64,000 bases of DNA from Streptomyces atratus. GTDB taxonomy: Bacteria > Actinomycetota > Actinomycetes > Streptomycetales > Streptomycetaceae. Of the stretch, positions 8,139 through 16,406 are shown piece after piece. The position numbers and the translations under genes are program-made. The notes below the pieces were generated by a model that saw only the letters and a program-made list of their open reading frames with translations, was not told where the DNA came from and did no database searches. The stretch spans positions 503,813 through 567,812 of the forward strand of contig NZ_BMRN01000002.1 of assembly GCF_014648655.1 (NCBI RefSeq), given 5' to 3'. The number at the start of each line of letters is the position of its first letter. The stretch's first letter is position 1.

Positions 8139-9359
8139 CTACTGCCGCTGAAGCCCCCGCATGCGCCCGTACGCGTACACACACCCCGCCAGTGCCAGAT
8201 CCGACAGCAGCATGAAGCCGATCGAGTACGACCCCTTCGCGCTGTAGATCGCCCCCATCACCAGCGGCGGCACGAAGCCTCCCAGGCCCCCCATCGCGCC
8301 GACGATCCCGGTCACGCTGCCCACCTTCGCCTGGGGCGTCACCCGGGAGACCAGGGCGAAGACGCTGCCGCTCGCGGTGCCCAGGCCGGCCGCCATGCAG
8401 AGCAGTGCGATCGTGCCGCCGGGGGCCAGTTCCGGGTCGAAGGCCTGGACGATCGCCATCAGGGCGGCCAGGCCGAGCGCCGCCGCCGTGACCAGGGCCG
8501 GGTGGATGCGGTCCGAGAGCCAGCCGCCGATCGGCCGGAAGACGACCGTGACCAGGGCGAATCCGGCGGCCTTCGTACCGGCGTCGGTCGGTGAGAGGTC
8601 GTACCAGGTCTTCAGATACGTGGGGAGGTAGACACCGAACGCGACGATCCCGCCGAAGCCGATCGCATACAGCGCGGAAAGCTCCCAGGTGACCCGCAGC
8701 CGCCCCGCGTCACCCAGCCGATGGGCGAGCGAGTCGGTCGGTACCGGGCGGTCCGGGCGGTCGCTGACCAGCACCGCGGCCAGCGCCGCATACACCACGA
8801 GCGCCGCCGCGACCACCAGGAACGGCAGATTGTCGCCGTGTTCGGCGATCCGCGGGGTGAAGTACCCGGACAGGGCGACGCCGCCCATGCCCATGCCGAA
8901 CACCCCGAGCGCGAGCCCCCGGCCGGCGGGCGGGAACCACGAGTTGACCAGCGGGATACCGATCGCGAACGTCGTGCCGCCCAGGCCCAGCAGAAAGCCC
9001 ACGGCGAGCATCGCGCCATAGGAGTTCTTCGCCGGGATCAGCAGCAGCACCGGCACGACGGTGAGCGCCGAGATCAGCGGGAACATCAGCCGCGCGCCGT
9101 GCTTGTCGGTGAGCGCGCCCACCGGGATCCGGCCCAGCGAACCGACCAGCACCGGCACCGCGACCAGCAGCGACTGCTCGAACGAATTCAGGCCCAGCCG
9201 CTCCTTGTAGCCCCCGGCCATGGGCGCGATCAGATTCCAGGCCCAGAAGGTCAGCCCGAAACCGATCGTGGCCATCACGAGGTTGCGACGGGCGGCCGCG
9301 GACGGTGCCCCGACCGGGACAGGAGGCTGCTTGACAGCTGTATCCACCCATTCAGTCAA
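8139..9359 (-). CDS. MFS transporter, nitrate/nitrite (NarK)-like
   Basis: This roughly 406-aa protein has about 12 hydrophobic helices. Family hallmarks include GRIPVGALTDKHGAR in the loop after helix 2, GLGGTTFAIGIPLVNSWFPP, and FRPIGGWLSDR at the equivalent place in the second half. The glycine-rich helices resemble NarK nitrate/nitrite porters and oxalate/formate-type antiporters. The start is uncertain: TTG at 9359 gives LTEWVDTAVKQPP, GTG at 9347 is also in frame, and neither has a strong ribosome binding site. It is divergent from the Lrp-type regulator at 9484, which probably controls it. Substrate not shown. Confidence 0.82.
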   Translation of the reverse strand: MTEWVDTAVKQPPVPVGAPSAAARRNLVMATIGFGLTFWAWNLIAPMAGGYKERLGLNSFEQSLLVAVPVLVGSLGRIPVGALTDKHGARLMFPLISALTVVPVLLLIPAKNSYGAMLAVGFLLGLGGTTFAIGIPLVNSWFPPAGRGLALGVFGMGMGGVALSGYFTPRIAEHGDNLPFLVVAAALVVYAALAAVLVSDRPDRPVPTDSLAHRLGDAGRLRVTWELSALYAIGFGGIVAFGVYLPTYLKTWYDLSPTDAGTKAAGFALVTVVFRPIGGWLSDRIHPALVTAAALGLAALMAIVQAFDPELAPGGTIALLCMAAGLGTASGSVFALVSRVTPQAKVGSVTGIVGAMGGLGGFVPPLVMGAIYSAKGSYSIGFMLLSDLALAGCVYAYGRMRGLQRQ

Positions 9360-9467
9360 GGGCGGGCACACCCCATGGGCCCGTGGGGATGCGCCATGCG
9401 GGGCAACCGGCCGGGAACCGCGCAGAGAGCTCCAGATGCACCTTGCGAAGTCACAATCCGGACAAAG

Positions 9468-9482
9468 CTGCGACAATCGCAG
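9468..9482. promoter_or_regulatory. 15-bp dyad at the Lrp gene start (possible operator)
   Basis: CTGCGA-CAA-TCGCAG is a perfect 6-bp inverted repeat ending one base before the ATG of the Lrp-type gene. Its place in the divergent control region suggests autoregulation by the Lrp protein. It also occupies the normal ribosome binding site position, so no Shine-Dalgarno is visible. Confidence 0.5.
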
Positions 9483-9483
9483 T

Positions 9484-9915
9484 ATGGACCGTCTGGACAG
9501 GGAAATCCTCGGCATCCTGCAGGAGGATGCCCGGATCTCGTACCGCGATCTGGGCGTACGGGTCGGGCTCAGCGCCAACGCCGCGGCCGACCGGGTGCGC
9601 CGACTGCGGCGCGACGGTGTCATCCGCGGCTTCACCGTGATCATCGACCCGGCCGCCGACACCCGTACGGGCCTTGTGGTCTTCATCGACGTGTCGCTGC
9701 GGATGGACACGACGAACGAGGTGTTCGAGCGGGCGGTGCTCGCCCTGCCCGGCATTACCGAAGTGGTGCATGTGACCGGCGGCCACGACTATCTCGTACG
9801 GGCCGCCGTCGCCGACACTGCAGCGCTGGACGGACTGCTGCGCAGGCTCAAGCGGGAGGCCGGCGTCGCCCACTCCAACACCCGCGTGGCGCTCAGAGCG
9901 GCGCCTGCCAGGTGA
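9484..9915 (+). CDS. Lrp/AsnC family transcriptional regulator
   Basis: This 143-aa protein has an N-terminal winged HTH (MDRLDREILGIL, then SYRDLGVRVGLSANAAADRVRRL) and a C-terminal RAM ligand-binding domain (about 60-140; GITEVVHVTGGHDYLVRA). The family forms octamers that sense amino acids or similar small molecules and usually regulates an adjacent divergent transporter, here the NarK-like MFS gene. The ATG at 9484 was chosen because the HTH begins right after it. The last 23 bases overlap the end of the convergent sensor kinase gene. Confidence 0.92.
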   Translation: MDRLDREILGILQEDARISYRDLGVRVGLSANAAADRVRRLRRDGVIRGFTVIIDPAADTRTGLVVFIDVSLRMDTTNEVFERAVLALPGITEVVHVTGGHDYLVRAAVADTAALDGLLRRLKREAGVAHSNTRVALRAAPAR

Positions 9916-11518
9916 AGGTCGGTGAGCGCGAGCCGTCCTCGTCCCGGCCGTCGTCGGCGACCGCCAGCCGGACCGCGGCCCGCCCGTCCGGCAGCACGGC
10001 CGTCGCATCCACCTCCACCTCGATCGCCGATACCCCGGCCCGCCGGTGCGCGGTCGCGAGGGCGCTCCGCAGCGCGGCGAGCAGCCGCCGGTCCACGGGA
10101 TCCCGGACCAATGTGTCGACCGCCCCGTCGAAGTGCACCGACGGCTGGAAGCCGAGGACGGCGGCGGCGCCCCTGGTCTCCCGCAGCACCCGGCCGCGGA
10201 ACGTGGTGGGGACCTCGGCGGGCGGCTGCTGGAGGGTGAAGATCGCCGTCCGTACCTCCTGAATGGTGGAGTCCAGCTCGTCGACGGCCTTGCCGAGCAG
10301 CTCGTCCGACTCCGGGGCAGCGGCCCTGCGGCGGGTCGACTCCAGCATCATCTCGGTCGCGAAGAGCCGCTGGACGACGAGGTCGTGCAGATCGTGGGCG
10401 ATCCTGTCCCGGTCCTCGTACACCGCGAGCTGTTCCCGGTCGTGCTGGGCGTCCGCCAGGACCAGGGCGAGTGCGGCCTGCGAGGCGAATTGGGAGGCCA
10501 GCTGCCGGTCCGCGGCCGTGTACGGGCGGTCGCCGCGCCGCCGGGGCAGGGCCAGGGTGCCGATCAGCCGCCCGCCGCTCTGCAGCGGCAGCATCATGCT
10601 GGGGCCGAACCGCGTCCGCACATGCGTCGTCATCCGCGGATCGGTCGCCGAGTCCTCGATGAACACCGGTTCGCCGCCCAGCAGTTGGACCAGCAAGGCG
10701 GAGCCGGGCTCGATGGTCGTACCGACGATCCCGGCCGGATCGTCGAGCGTGGACGCGGTGACGATCTCCATCCCGCCCTCCTTGTTCGGCTGGAGGATCA
10801 CCCCGGCACAGGCGTCGGCGAGAACTCTGGCCCCCTCGGCGACGGTCATCAGCGCGTCGACCGCGTTCTCGCCGGTCAGCAGGGTGGTGGTGACGGCGGC
10901 CGCCCCCTCGATCCAGCGCTCCCGCTGACGGGCGGCCTCGTACAGCCGGGCATTGCCGATCGCGATTCCGGCCTGCGAGGCCAGCACCCGCATCAGCGCC
11001 ATGTCCGCATCGGTGAAGTGGCCGGTGCGTTTCTCGGTGAGGTAGAGATTGCCGAACACCTGCTTCTGCACCCGGATCGGCGACCCGAGGAAGGAGTGCA
11101 TCGGCGGGTGGCCGGGCGGAACCCCGCAGGAGCGCGGGTCGGTGGTCAGATCGTCCGAGCGCAGCGGCTCCGGTTCGTCGATGAGGACGCCGAGCATCCC
11201 CGAGTGCCCGTCCGGAAGGTGGCCGATGCGCTGCCGCTCGGTGTCGTCGAGCCCCGAGGTGAACAGCTCGCTGATGGTGCCGCGCTCGGTGTCGAGCACG
11301 CCGAGCGCACCGTACCGGGCCTCGGTCAGCGCGGCGGCGGTGTCCACGATCTGCTGGAGGGTGGCCCGCAGTTCCAGATCGGTGCCGACGCTCAGCACCG
11401 CTTCCAGGAGCATCGGCAGCCGGGGTGCCTGCGGAGTGCCGGACGCGGCGGCCGTCTCCTCGTCCGGGGGCCCGGCGGCCGTGTTCGCCGCCGACGTGTT
11501 CGCTGTCTCTTCGGTCAT
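9893..11518 (-). CDS. GAF-domain sensor kinase (DevS/DosT-like) with degraded catalytic domain
   Basis: This 541-aa protein has two tandem GAF domains (about 35-190 and 205-365) and a HisKA_3 dimerisation helix with phospho-acceptor motif RIAHDLHDLVVQRLF (about 380-400). The ATP-binding end is abnormal: the N-box Asn is missing (LRSALATAH, 482-491), and only about 17 residues follow DDG (522-524), so the G2 box is absent. Related Streptomyces proteins sense redox state or gases and phosphorylate NarL-type regulators; this one may have lost kinase activity. No response regulator lies next to it. The ATG at 11518 was preferred over a GTG nine bases upstream. Confidence 0.85.
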   Translation of the reverse strand: MTEETANTSAANTAAGPPDEETAAASGTPQAPRLPMLLEAVLSVGTDLELRATLQQIVDTAAALTEARYGALGVLDTERGTISELFTSGLDDTERQRIGHLPDGHSGMLGVLIDEPEPLRSDDLTTDPRSCGVPPGHPPMHSFLGSPIRVQKQVFGNLYLTEKRTGHFTDADMALMRVLASQAGIAIGNARLYEAARQRERWIEGAAAVTTTLLTGENAVDALMTVAEGARVLADACAGVILQPNKEGGMEIVTASTLDDPAGIVGTTIEPGSALLVQLLGGEPVFIEDSATDPRMTTHVRTRFGPSMMLPLQSGGRLIGTLALPRRRGDRPYTAADRQLASQFASQAALALVLADAQHDREQLAVYEDRDRIAHDLHDLVVQRLFATEMMLESTRRRAAAPESDELLGKAVDELDSTIQEVRTAIFTLQQPPAEVPTTFRGRVLRETRGAAAVLGFQPSVHFDGAVDTLVRDPVDRRLLAALRSALATAHRRAGVSAIEVEVDATAVLPDGRAAVRLAVADDGRDEDGSRSPTFTWQAPL

Positions 11519-11539
11519 ACGCCGCACCCCCCGCGGTGG

Positions 11540-12577
11540 TCAGCAGGCGAGCGGGTCGAGAACCAACGGCTCGATCTTCCCGTCCAGCATCGCACCGAGC
11601 CCCAGTACGGAACACACATCGGGCCGCTCGGCGATGTGCACGGGCACGCCCGTGGCATTCCGCAGCAGCTGTTCGAGACCGGGCAGCTGCGCGCTGCCGC
11701 CGACCATCATGATCCCGCAGTCGGCGATGTCGGCCACCAGGTCGGGCGGACAGTCGCGCAGGATCTTGCCGAGGCCGTCGAGCACCGCGGTCAGCGGCGC
11801 GTGGATCGCCTGACGCATCGCGGCGGTGTCGACCTGCACCGAGCGGGCCAGGCCGGTCGCCACGTCCCGGCCGTGGATCTCGGTCATGGCCGGCCCGTGC
11901 GCGCTCAGACCGCTGCCGCTGAGCGCCACCTGGAGCGGGCGTACGGACTGGCTCGGCAGCATCAGCTCGTGGTGCTGGCGCAGATGCTGGATCACCGCGT
12001 GATCGATGGCGTCGCCGCCGACCGGGATGCGTGCGGCGGTCACGATCGAACCGAGCGAGAGCACCGCGATCTGGGTGGTCGCCGCCCCGCACACCATGAT
12101 CATGGAGGCGGTCGGCTGCTCGACGGGCAGCCCGCAGCCGACGGCCGCCGCGATCAGGGTGTCGACCAGTTCGACCCGCCGGGCGCCCAGACCCACCAGG
12201 GTCTCGACGGTGGCCCGCTGGGCGAGCGGATCGCTGTCGTGCGGGGTGCAGGCGGCGGCCCGCAGCCGTGGCTTGCGGCGCAGCTGGCGGCGGAGCTTGT
12301 CGCCGAGCAACTGGCGGAGCATGCGCTGGGCCATCTCGATGTCGATGACGGTTCCGCCGGTGACCGGGTGGACCACCTTGATGTAGTCGGGCGTGCGGCC
12401 CGTCATCTGTTCGGCGAGCGCGCCGACGGCGATGAGCGAGCCGGTACGGGTGTTCATGGCGGCGGCACTCGGTTCGTCGACGACGAGTCCGAGCCCCTTG
12501 ACGTACACACGGGTCCGGGCGGCCCCGAGGTCGACGGCGACATGGCAACGGCGCAACTGCTCAAGGCTGACGGTCAC
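11540..12577 (-). CDS. mbl: MreB-like actin homologue, probably Mbl
   Basis: This 345-aa actin-fold protein carries the phosphate-1 motif (VAVDLGAARTRVYVKG), the hinge region VDEPSAAA, and the adenosine motif (GIMMVGGSAQLPGLEQLL). It is more divergent than true MreB: HPVTGGTVIDIEMAQRML replaces the usual MreB segment and ACTPHDSD replaces the PxxxT motif. Streptomyces carry a short, divergent Mbl outside the mreBCD cluster, involved in spore-wall integrity; this gene fits it. The GTG at 12577 follows GGGAGAACC. The sensor kinase gene lies 21 bases downstream, so they may share a transcript. Confidence 0.8.
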   Translation of the reverse strand: MTVSLEQLRRCHVAVDLGAARTRVYVKGLGLVVDEPSAAAMNTRTGSLIAVGALAEQMTGRTPDYIKVVHPVTGGTVIDIEMAQRMLRQLLGDKLRRQLRRKPRLRAAACTPHDSDPLAQRATVETLVGLGARRVELVDTLIAAAVGCGLPVEQPTASMIMVCGAATTQIAVLSLGSIVTAARIPVGGDAIDHAVIQHLRQHHELMLPSQSVRPLQVALSGSGLSAHGPAMTEIHGRDVATGLARSVQVDTAAMRQAIHAPLTAVLDGLGKILRDCPPDLVADIADCGIMMVGGSAQLPGLEQLLRNATGVPVHIAERPDVCSVLGLGAMLDGKIEPLVLDPLAC

Positions 12578-12725
12578 GGCAGGTTCTCCCGAGAGCGCTG
12601 ATTGGGGTACCGGCGGCAGCCGGCTCTCTTCGCATCGTGCGCCGTTCGGAGTCATTGCGCGCGGCGGGATGGGCCGTAGGAGGTACATAGCTGACGAACC
12701 GGCAGAAAAGTGCGGTACGGGGAAG

Positions 12726-13292
12726 TCAGCCGGGCAGCAGCCGCTGGAACAGCCCCCAAGTGAATTCGGCGACATACGGCTCACCCGTCCCGGGCGCGGT
12801 GATCGCGAGCGCCCACCGGGTCGGTGCGCTGCCTTCCATGGGGCGGGCCGGTGCGAAGGCCCGCGCGACCTCGTCCACCGTGCCCGACCAGGGACGCAGA
12901 TCCTCGACCGTACGCAGCTCGGGGCCCGGCGCTCCCGGCGCCCGGACCAGCCATTCGTTCCATACGGCCCCGCCCGGCGCGACCATCACCTCGAACCGCA
13001 GATCCGGCCAGAGCGGCACCGGCCACAGCAGTGCGTCGCACTCCAGGTCGCCGATGGTGCGGTGTACGGACGACTCGGGCTCGCCGAGCACCGAACGGTA
13101 GCGGCGCAGGGTGCCCCGCCCGCGCGGCGCCCGCACCATGGCCTGCCAACGGCGGTTGGCCTCCCGCATCTCGGCGAGCGAGGCGCTCAGTTCCTGCCGG
13201 GCGTCGTCGACGAGGGCGGGTTGATGGTCGGCCATCCGGCGCAACAGGACGAGCTGGAACTCACGAGGGCCGAAATGCGCGGGCGAGGTCAT
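12726..13292 (-). CDS. conserved hypothetical protein, 188 aa
   Basis: I do not recognise a characterised family. The product (MTSPAHFGPREFQLVLLRRM) is soluble, with an N-terminal amphipathic helical part (about 10-60, rich in Leu, Arg, Glu), then a Trp- and Pro-rich part (LLWPVPLWPDLRFEVMV, WNEWLVRAPG) likely to be beta-rich. No signal peptide, membrane segment or metal motif is seen. Codon use is typical for the genome. It lies 148 bases upstream of mbl in the same direction. An upstream in-frame start at 13322 exists, but this ATG gives the cleaner N-terminus. Confidence 0.7.
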   Translation of the reverse strand: MTSPAHFGPREFQLVLLRRMADHQPALVDDARQELSASLAEMREANRRWQAMVRAPRGRGTLRRYRSVLGEPESSVHRTIGDLECDALLWPVPLWPDLRFEVMVAPGGAVWNEWLVRAPGAPGPELRTVEDLRPWSGTVDEVARAFAPARPMEGSAPTRWALAITAPGTGEPYVAEFTWGLFQRLLPG

Positions 13293-13370
13293 GGAATCAA
13301 CATTTCCACACAGGATCCTCACCTGAGCGGCTATCTACGTTGTCCTACAGGCATCTAATCTGCGGGCGCC

Positions 13371-14123
13371 ATGGATTACTGCCACCCGTGTCAGCGGCAT
13401 CTCAACGGTGCGCTGGCCTGTGCCGGATGCGGAACCCCCGCCGAGGCGCTGAGTCACTATGCGACGCCTGCCTTCTCCGGTCACGAACCGGATGCGGAGC
13501 GCGAGACGCCCGCGCCGTCCCAGCCCGGGGGCCGACGCCGCCGGGGGCACGGTGCTGCCCAGCCCGCGCGCGGCACACATGGTTCCCACAGGCCGGACCG
13601 GAGGGCCGGGGCGCAGGGTCGTGGCCGGCGTACGCACCGCCGCCGCGGCCGTACGGCCCTGCTCGTCGTGCTCGGCGTGGTGCTCGCGGCCGGGGCGCTG
13701 AGCCTGGCCGAGCTGGCCATCGAGCCGAAGGGCGACGACGGCGCCTCGGACTACGTACGCGAATCGACCTCGGCCACGACCGAGCCGGCCCCTGACCCCT
13801 CGGCGAGCGATGCGGTCGAGCCGCCCGGTCCCGTGGGCGGTCCGTCCGTGCTCCCGGCCACCGATTCCCATCCGGCCGCCGACGGCCGCCAGTCGAGCGC
13901 CGGCACCAGCCACTCGCGCCCGGCGGCGCCGGCCTCCACAGCGTCCTCCGCCCCCGCGGAGCCGTCCTCCGGTCCCACCGCCGGGGGAACGCCCCGCGAC
14001 CCCTCGGGCTCCGCCCGGTCCAGCGGCGAACCGACGAAGTCGACGCCCCCGGCCTCGCCCGCCCCCACGCCCACACCGACCGAGTCCGAGTCGTGCTGGT
14101 GGATCCCGTGGTTCTGCCAGTGA
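13371..14123 (+). CDS. SCO2400-family zinc-ribbon membrane protein
   Basis: This 250-aa protein starts with a two-CxxC zinc ribbon (C4, C7, C17, C20). A basic Arg/Gly-rich linker follows, then one membrane helix (about 96-115; ALLVVLGVVLAAGALSL) and a long Ser/Pro/Thr/Ala-rich extracellular stalk ending CWWIPWFCQ. This layout matches the Streptomyces family annotated as SCO2400-type, of unknown function. The topology puts the zinc ribbon inside and the stalk outside. It stands alone between two minus-strand genes. The C-terminal Trp/Cys-rich tail is conserved in the family and may be a recognition or anchoring element. Confidence 0.8.
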   Translation: MDYCHPCQRHLNGALACAGCGTPAEALSHYATPAFSGHEPDAERETPAPSQPGGRRRRGHGAAQPARGTHGSHRPDRRAGAQGRGRRTHRRRGRTALLVVLGVVLAAGALSLAELAIEPKGDDGASDYVRESTSATTEPAPDPSASDAVEPPGPVGGPSVLPATDSHPAADGRQSSAGTSHSRPAAPASTASSAPAEPSSGPTAGGTPRDPSGSARSSGEPTKSTPPASPAPTPTPTESESCWWIPWFCQ

Positions 14124-14164
14124 GCGGTCCGCGCGGTCGCGTCGCCCCCGGCCGCCCCGCCTCC

Positions 14165-14608
14165 TCAGTCGTGGCGCGGGGCTGAATCGCCCAGCATCCG
14201 CCGCAGCAGGTCCCGCAGCATCGCCCGGTCCCCGTCCGACAGCTCGGCCAGCGGCTCCCGGGCGAAAGTGAGCGAATCGCGCAGCTGCTGCGCCGTTTGC
14301 GCACCCTTTTCCGTCGGGGCGGCCAGCTTCACCCGCCGGTCGGCCGGATCCGGCCTGCGCTCCACCAGGCCGCGCGTCTCCAGCCGGTCGACGATGCCGG
14401 TGACATTCGACGGCTCGCACTTCAGCTTCTGGGCGATCTTGCGCATGGGCATCGGCTCCAGGGAGAGCAGCCCGAGGACGCGCGCCTGGGCGCCGGTGAG
14501 GGAATGGGCCGCCGCGGCCTCGTCGTACTCCTCGTAGTAGCGCGCCACGACGGTGCCGATGAGCTCGACGACTTCGAGGGTCAGAGGGTCTGTACGAGTG
14601 GTGGCCAT
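14165..14608 (-). CDS. MarR family regulator
   Basis: This 147-aa winged-helix protein has the MarR layout: helix 1 (TLEVVELIGTVVARYYEEYDE), HTH (PMRKIAQKLKCEPSNVTGIVDRLE) and wing (RRPDPADRRVKLAAPTEKG). It is divergent from a CurA-like reductase and an organic hydroperoxide resistance gene. It has one Cys (C64), just before the recognition helix. Canonical OhrR senses peroxide through an N-terminal Cys, so this is not a standard OhrR but could still be redox-responsive. An AT-rich inverted repeat in the intergenic region is its likely operator. Confidence 0.9.
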   Translation of the reverse strand: MATTRTDPLTLEVVELIGTVVARYYEEYDEAAAAHSLTGAQARVLGLLSLEPMPMRKIAQKLKCEPSNVTGIVDRLETRGLVERRPDPADRRVKLAAPTEKGAQTAQQLRDSLTFAREPLAELSDGDRAMLRDLLRRMLGDSAPRHD

Positions 14609-14635
14609 GACGCCCAGGATAGCCAGTTACTTGAC

Positions 14636-14648
14636 AATATGAAATATT
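14636..14648. promoter_or_regulatory. candidate MarR operator
   Basis: AATAT-GAA-ATATT is a perfect AT-rich inverted repeat, striking in such GC-rich DNA, lying between the divergent marR-type and reductase genes. TTGACA at 14631-14636 overlaps its left end and may be a -35 box. Binding by the adjacent MarR protein is inferred. Confidence 0.55.
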
Positions 14649-14759
14649 CAGGAGCATGGTTGTTTCACGTAATGAAGCATTTCGGCTTCCCCCGGCGGAC
14701 CCCACCGGCCCGGGCGAAGCTTCCCCCACCCCGTAAGGCATCGAGGAGAACCAGAGCCC

Positions 14760-15779
14760 ATGTCTGCAGCACTTCCCACGTCCAGCCGTGAATGGCACCT
14801 CGTCGCCCGCCCCCACGGCTGGCCGAAGGCCGAGGATTTCGCGCTGCGTGAGGCCCCGGTCACCGCTCCCGGCGAGGGTCGCGTCCTCGTCCGCAATCTG
14901 TACTTCTCGGTCGACCCGTACATGAGGGGCAGGATGAACGACGTGAAGTCGTACACCCCGCCCTTCAAGCTCGACCACCCCATGGAAGGCGGAGCGGTCG
15001 GCGAGGTCATCGCCTCGAACGCGGAGGGCCTCGCGGTCGGCGACCACGTCCTGCACGGTCAGGGCTGGCGCGAGTACGCCGACGTCCCGGCCGAGCACGC
15101 CGTGAAGGTCGACGCGTCGCTCGCCCCGCTCTCCGCCTATCTCGGCGTGCTCGGCATGACCGGCCTCACCGCCTACGCCGGCCTCTTCGAGGTCGCTTCC
15201 TTCAAGGAGGGCGACGTCGTCTTCGTATCCGGCGCCGCCGGTGCGGTCGGCAGCCAGGTCGGCCAGATGGCAAAGCTCAAGGGCGCCTCGCGGGTCATCG
15301 GCTCGGCCGGTTCCGACGAGAAGGTCAAGCTCCTCGTCGAGGAGTACGGCTTCGACGCGGCCTTCAACTACAAGAACGGCCCGGTCGCCGAGCAGCTGCG
15401 CGAGGCCGCCCCCGACGGCATCGACGTCTACTTCGACAATGTGGGCGGCGAGCACCTCGAAGCGGCGATCTCCTCGCTCAACCTGCACGGCCGCGTCACC
15501 GTCTGCGGAATGATCGCCCAGTACAACGCCACCGAGCCGACCCCCGGCCCGCGCAACCTCGCCCTGGTCATCGGCAAGAGGCTGCGCATCCAGGGCATGC
15601 TCGTCGGCGATCACGCCGCGCTCCAGCCGCAGTTCGTCCAGGACGTCGCCGGCTGGCTGGCCTCGGGCGAGCTGAAGTACCGGGAGACCTTCGTCGAAGG
15701 CATCGAGAACGGCTTCGACGCCTTCACGGGTCTGCTGCGTGGCGAGAACACCGGAAAGATGATCGTTTCCCTCGCCTGA
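14760..15779 (+). CDS. NADP-dependent oxidoreductase, CurA/prostaglandin-reductase type
   Basis: This 339-aa zinc-independent medium-chain reductase has a GroES-like N-terminal half (NLYFSVDPYMRGRMND, a family signature) and a Rossmann half with SGAAGAVGSQVGQ (about 157-168) and VYFDNVGGEHLEAA. The family reduces the C=C bond of alpha,beta-unsaturated ketones and aldehydes with NADPH, which detoxifies lipid peroxidation products. GAGGAG precedes the ATG. Its place between a MarR regulator and an Ohr peroxidase gene supports a role in oxidative or electrophile stress. Confidence 0.9.
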   Translation: MSAALPTSSREWHLVARPHGWPKAEDFALREAPVTAPGEGRVLVRNLYFSVDPYMRGRMNDVKSYTPPFKLDHPMEGGAVGEVIASNAEGLAVGDHVLHGQGWREYADVPAEHAVKVDASLAPLSAYLGVLGMTGLTAYAGLFEVASFKEGDVVFVSGAAGAVGSQVGQMAKLKGASRVIGSAGSDEKVKLLVEEYGFDAAFNYKNGPVAEQLREAAPDGIDVYFDNVGGEHLEAAISSLNLHGRVTVCGMIAQYNATEPTPGPRNLALVIGKRLRIQGMLVGDHAALQPQFVQDVAGWLASGELKYRETFVEGIENGFDAFTGLLRGENTGKMIVSLA

Positions 15780-15868
15780 CAGAGGCTTCGGTGCACCCGT
15801 CAGGCTCCTCCACAGGCCGTCGCGATCGTTGGCGCGAGTCGCGGCGCACAGCAGAAGGAATTTCCGGC

Positions 15869-16297
15869 ATGGCCATTCAGGACATCACTGTTGCCTACAC
15901 CGCCGTCGCCACCGCCGAGAACGGCCGTGACGGCCGCGTCTCGTCCGACGACGGCAACCTCGACGTCATCGTCAACCCGCCCAAGGCCATGGGCGGAAGC
16001 GGCGCGGGCACCAACCCGGAGCAGCTCTTCGCGGCCGGCTACAGCGCCTGCTTCCAGGGAGCACTCGGCGTCGTGGCCCGTCAGGAGAAGGCCGACATCT
16101 CCGGCTCCACGGTGACCGCCGCGGTCTCCATCGGCAGGACCGCCGAGGGCGGCTTCGGCCTGGAGGTCGCGATCACCGCCACCATTCCGAACGTCGACAC
16201 CGCGACCGCGCAGTCGCTCATCGAGAAGGCCCACCAGGTGTGCCCGTACTCGAACGCCACACGCGGCAACATCAAGGTCGGGCTGTCGGTCGCCTGA
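15869..16297 (+). CDS. organic hydroperoxide resistance protein (Ohr family)
   Basis: This 142-aa OsmC-fold peroxidase has both catalytic cysteines in the Ohr pattern: C61 in SACFQGAL and C125 in HQVCPYSNATRGN. NPEQLFAAGYSACF and the C-terminal VGLSVA also match Ohr. Ohr enzymes reduce alkyl and fatty-acid hydroperoxides using lipoylated protein thiols. AGAAGGAA precedes the ATG at 15869. The gene follows the reductase by 89 bases and is probably co-transcribed with it, the run ending at the long hairpin downstream. Streptomyces usually have several Ohr paralogues; which one this is cannot be told. Confidence 0.93.
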   Translation: MAIQDITVAYTAVATAENGRDGRVSSDDGNLDVIVNPPKAMGGSGAGTNPEQLFAAGYSACFQGALGVVARQEKADISGSTVTAAVSIGRTAEGGFGLEVAITATIPNVDTATAQSLIEKAHQVCPYSNATRGNIKVGLSVA

Positions 16298-16308
16298 CCG
16301 CTCGAAAC

Positions 16309-16350
16309 CGGCCGAGGGCCGCACCCCCGCGGGGGTGCGGCCCTCGGCCG
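16309..16350 (+). terminator. terminator after the Ohr gene
   Basis: A nearly perfect hairpin: 20 bases starting CGGCCGAGGGCCGCAC at 16309 are the reverse complement of 16331-16350, closing on a tiny GC-rich loop. It separates the Ohr gene from the EI24 gene. Confidence 0.85.
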
Positions 16351-16406
16351 TGCCCCGGGCACACCGCGGCGGGAAAGGTCCCCGTCCCCACCAGTACGCT
16401 GACGCC

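Noticed and set aside
9789-12548. A 919-codon minus-strand frame across the sensor kinase and mbl genes, and a plus-strand frame of similar size
   Set aside because: Both overlap two recognised genes in other frames and give low-complexity Arg/Ala/Gly-rich products.
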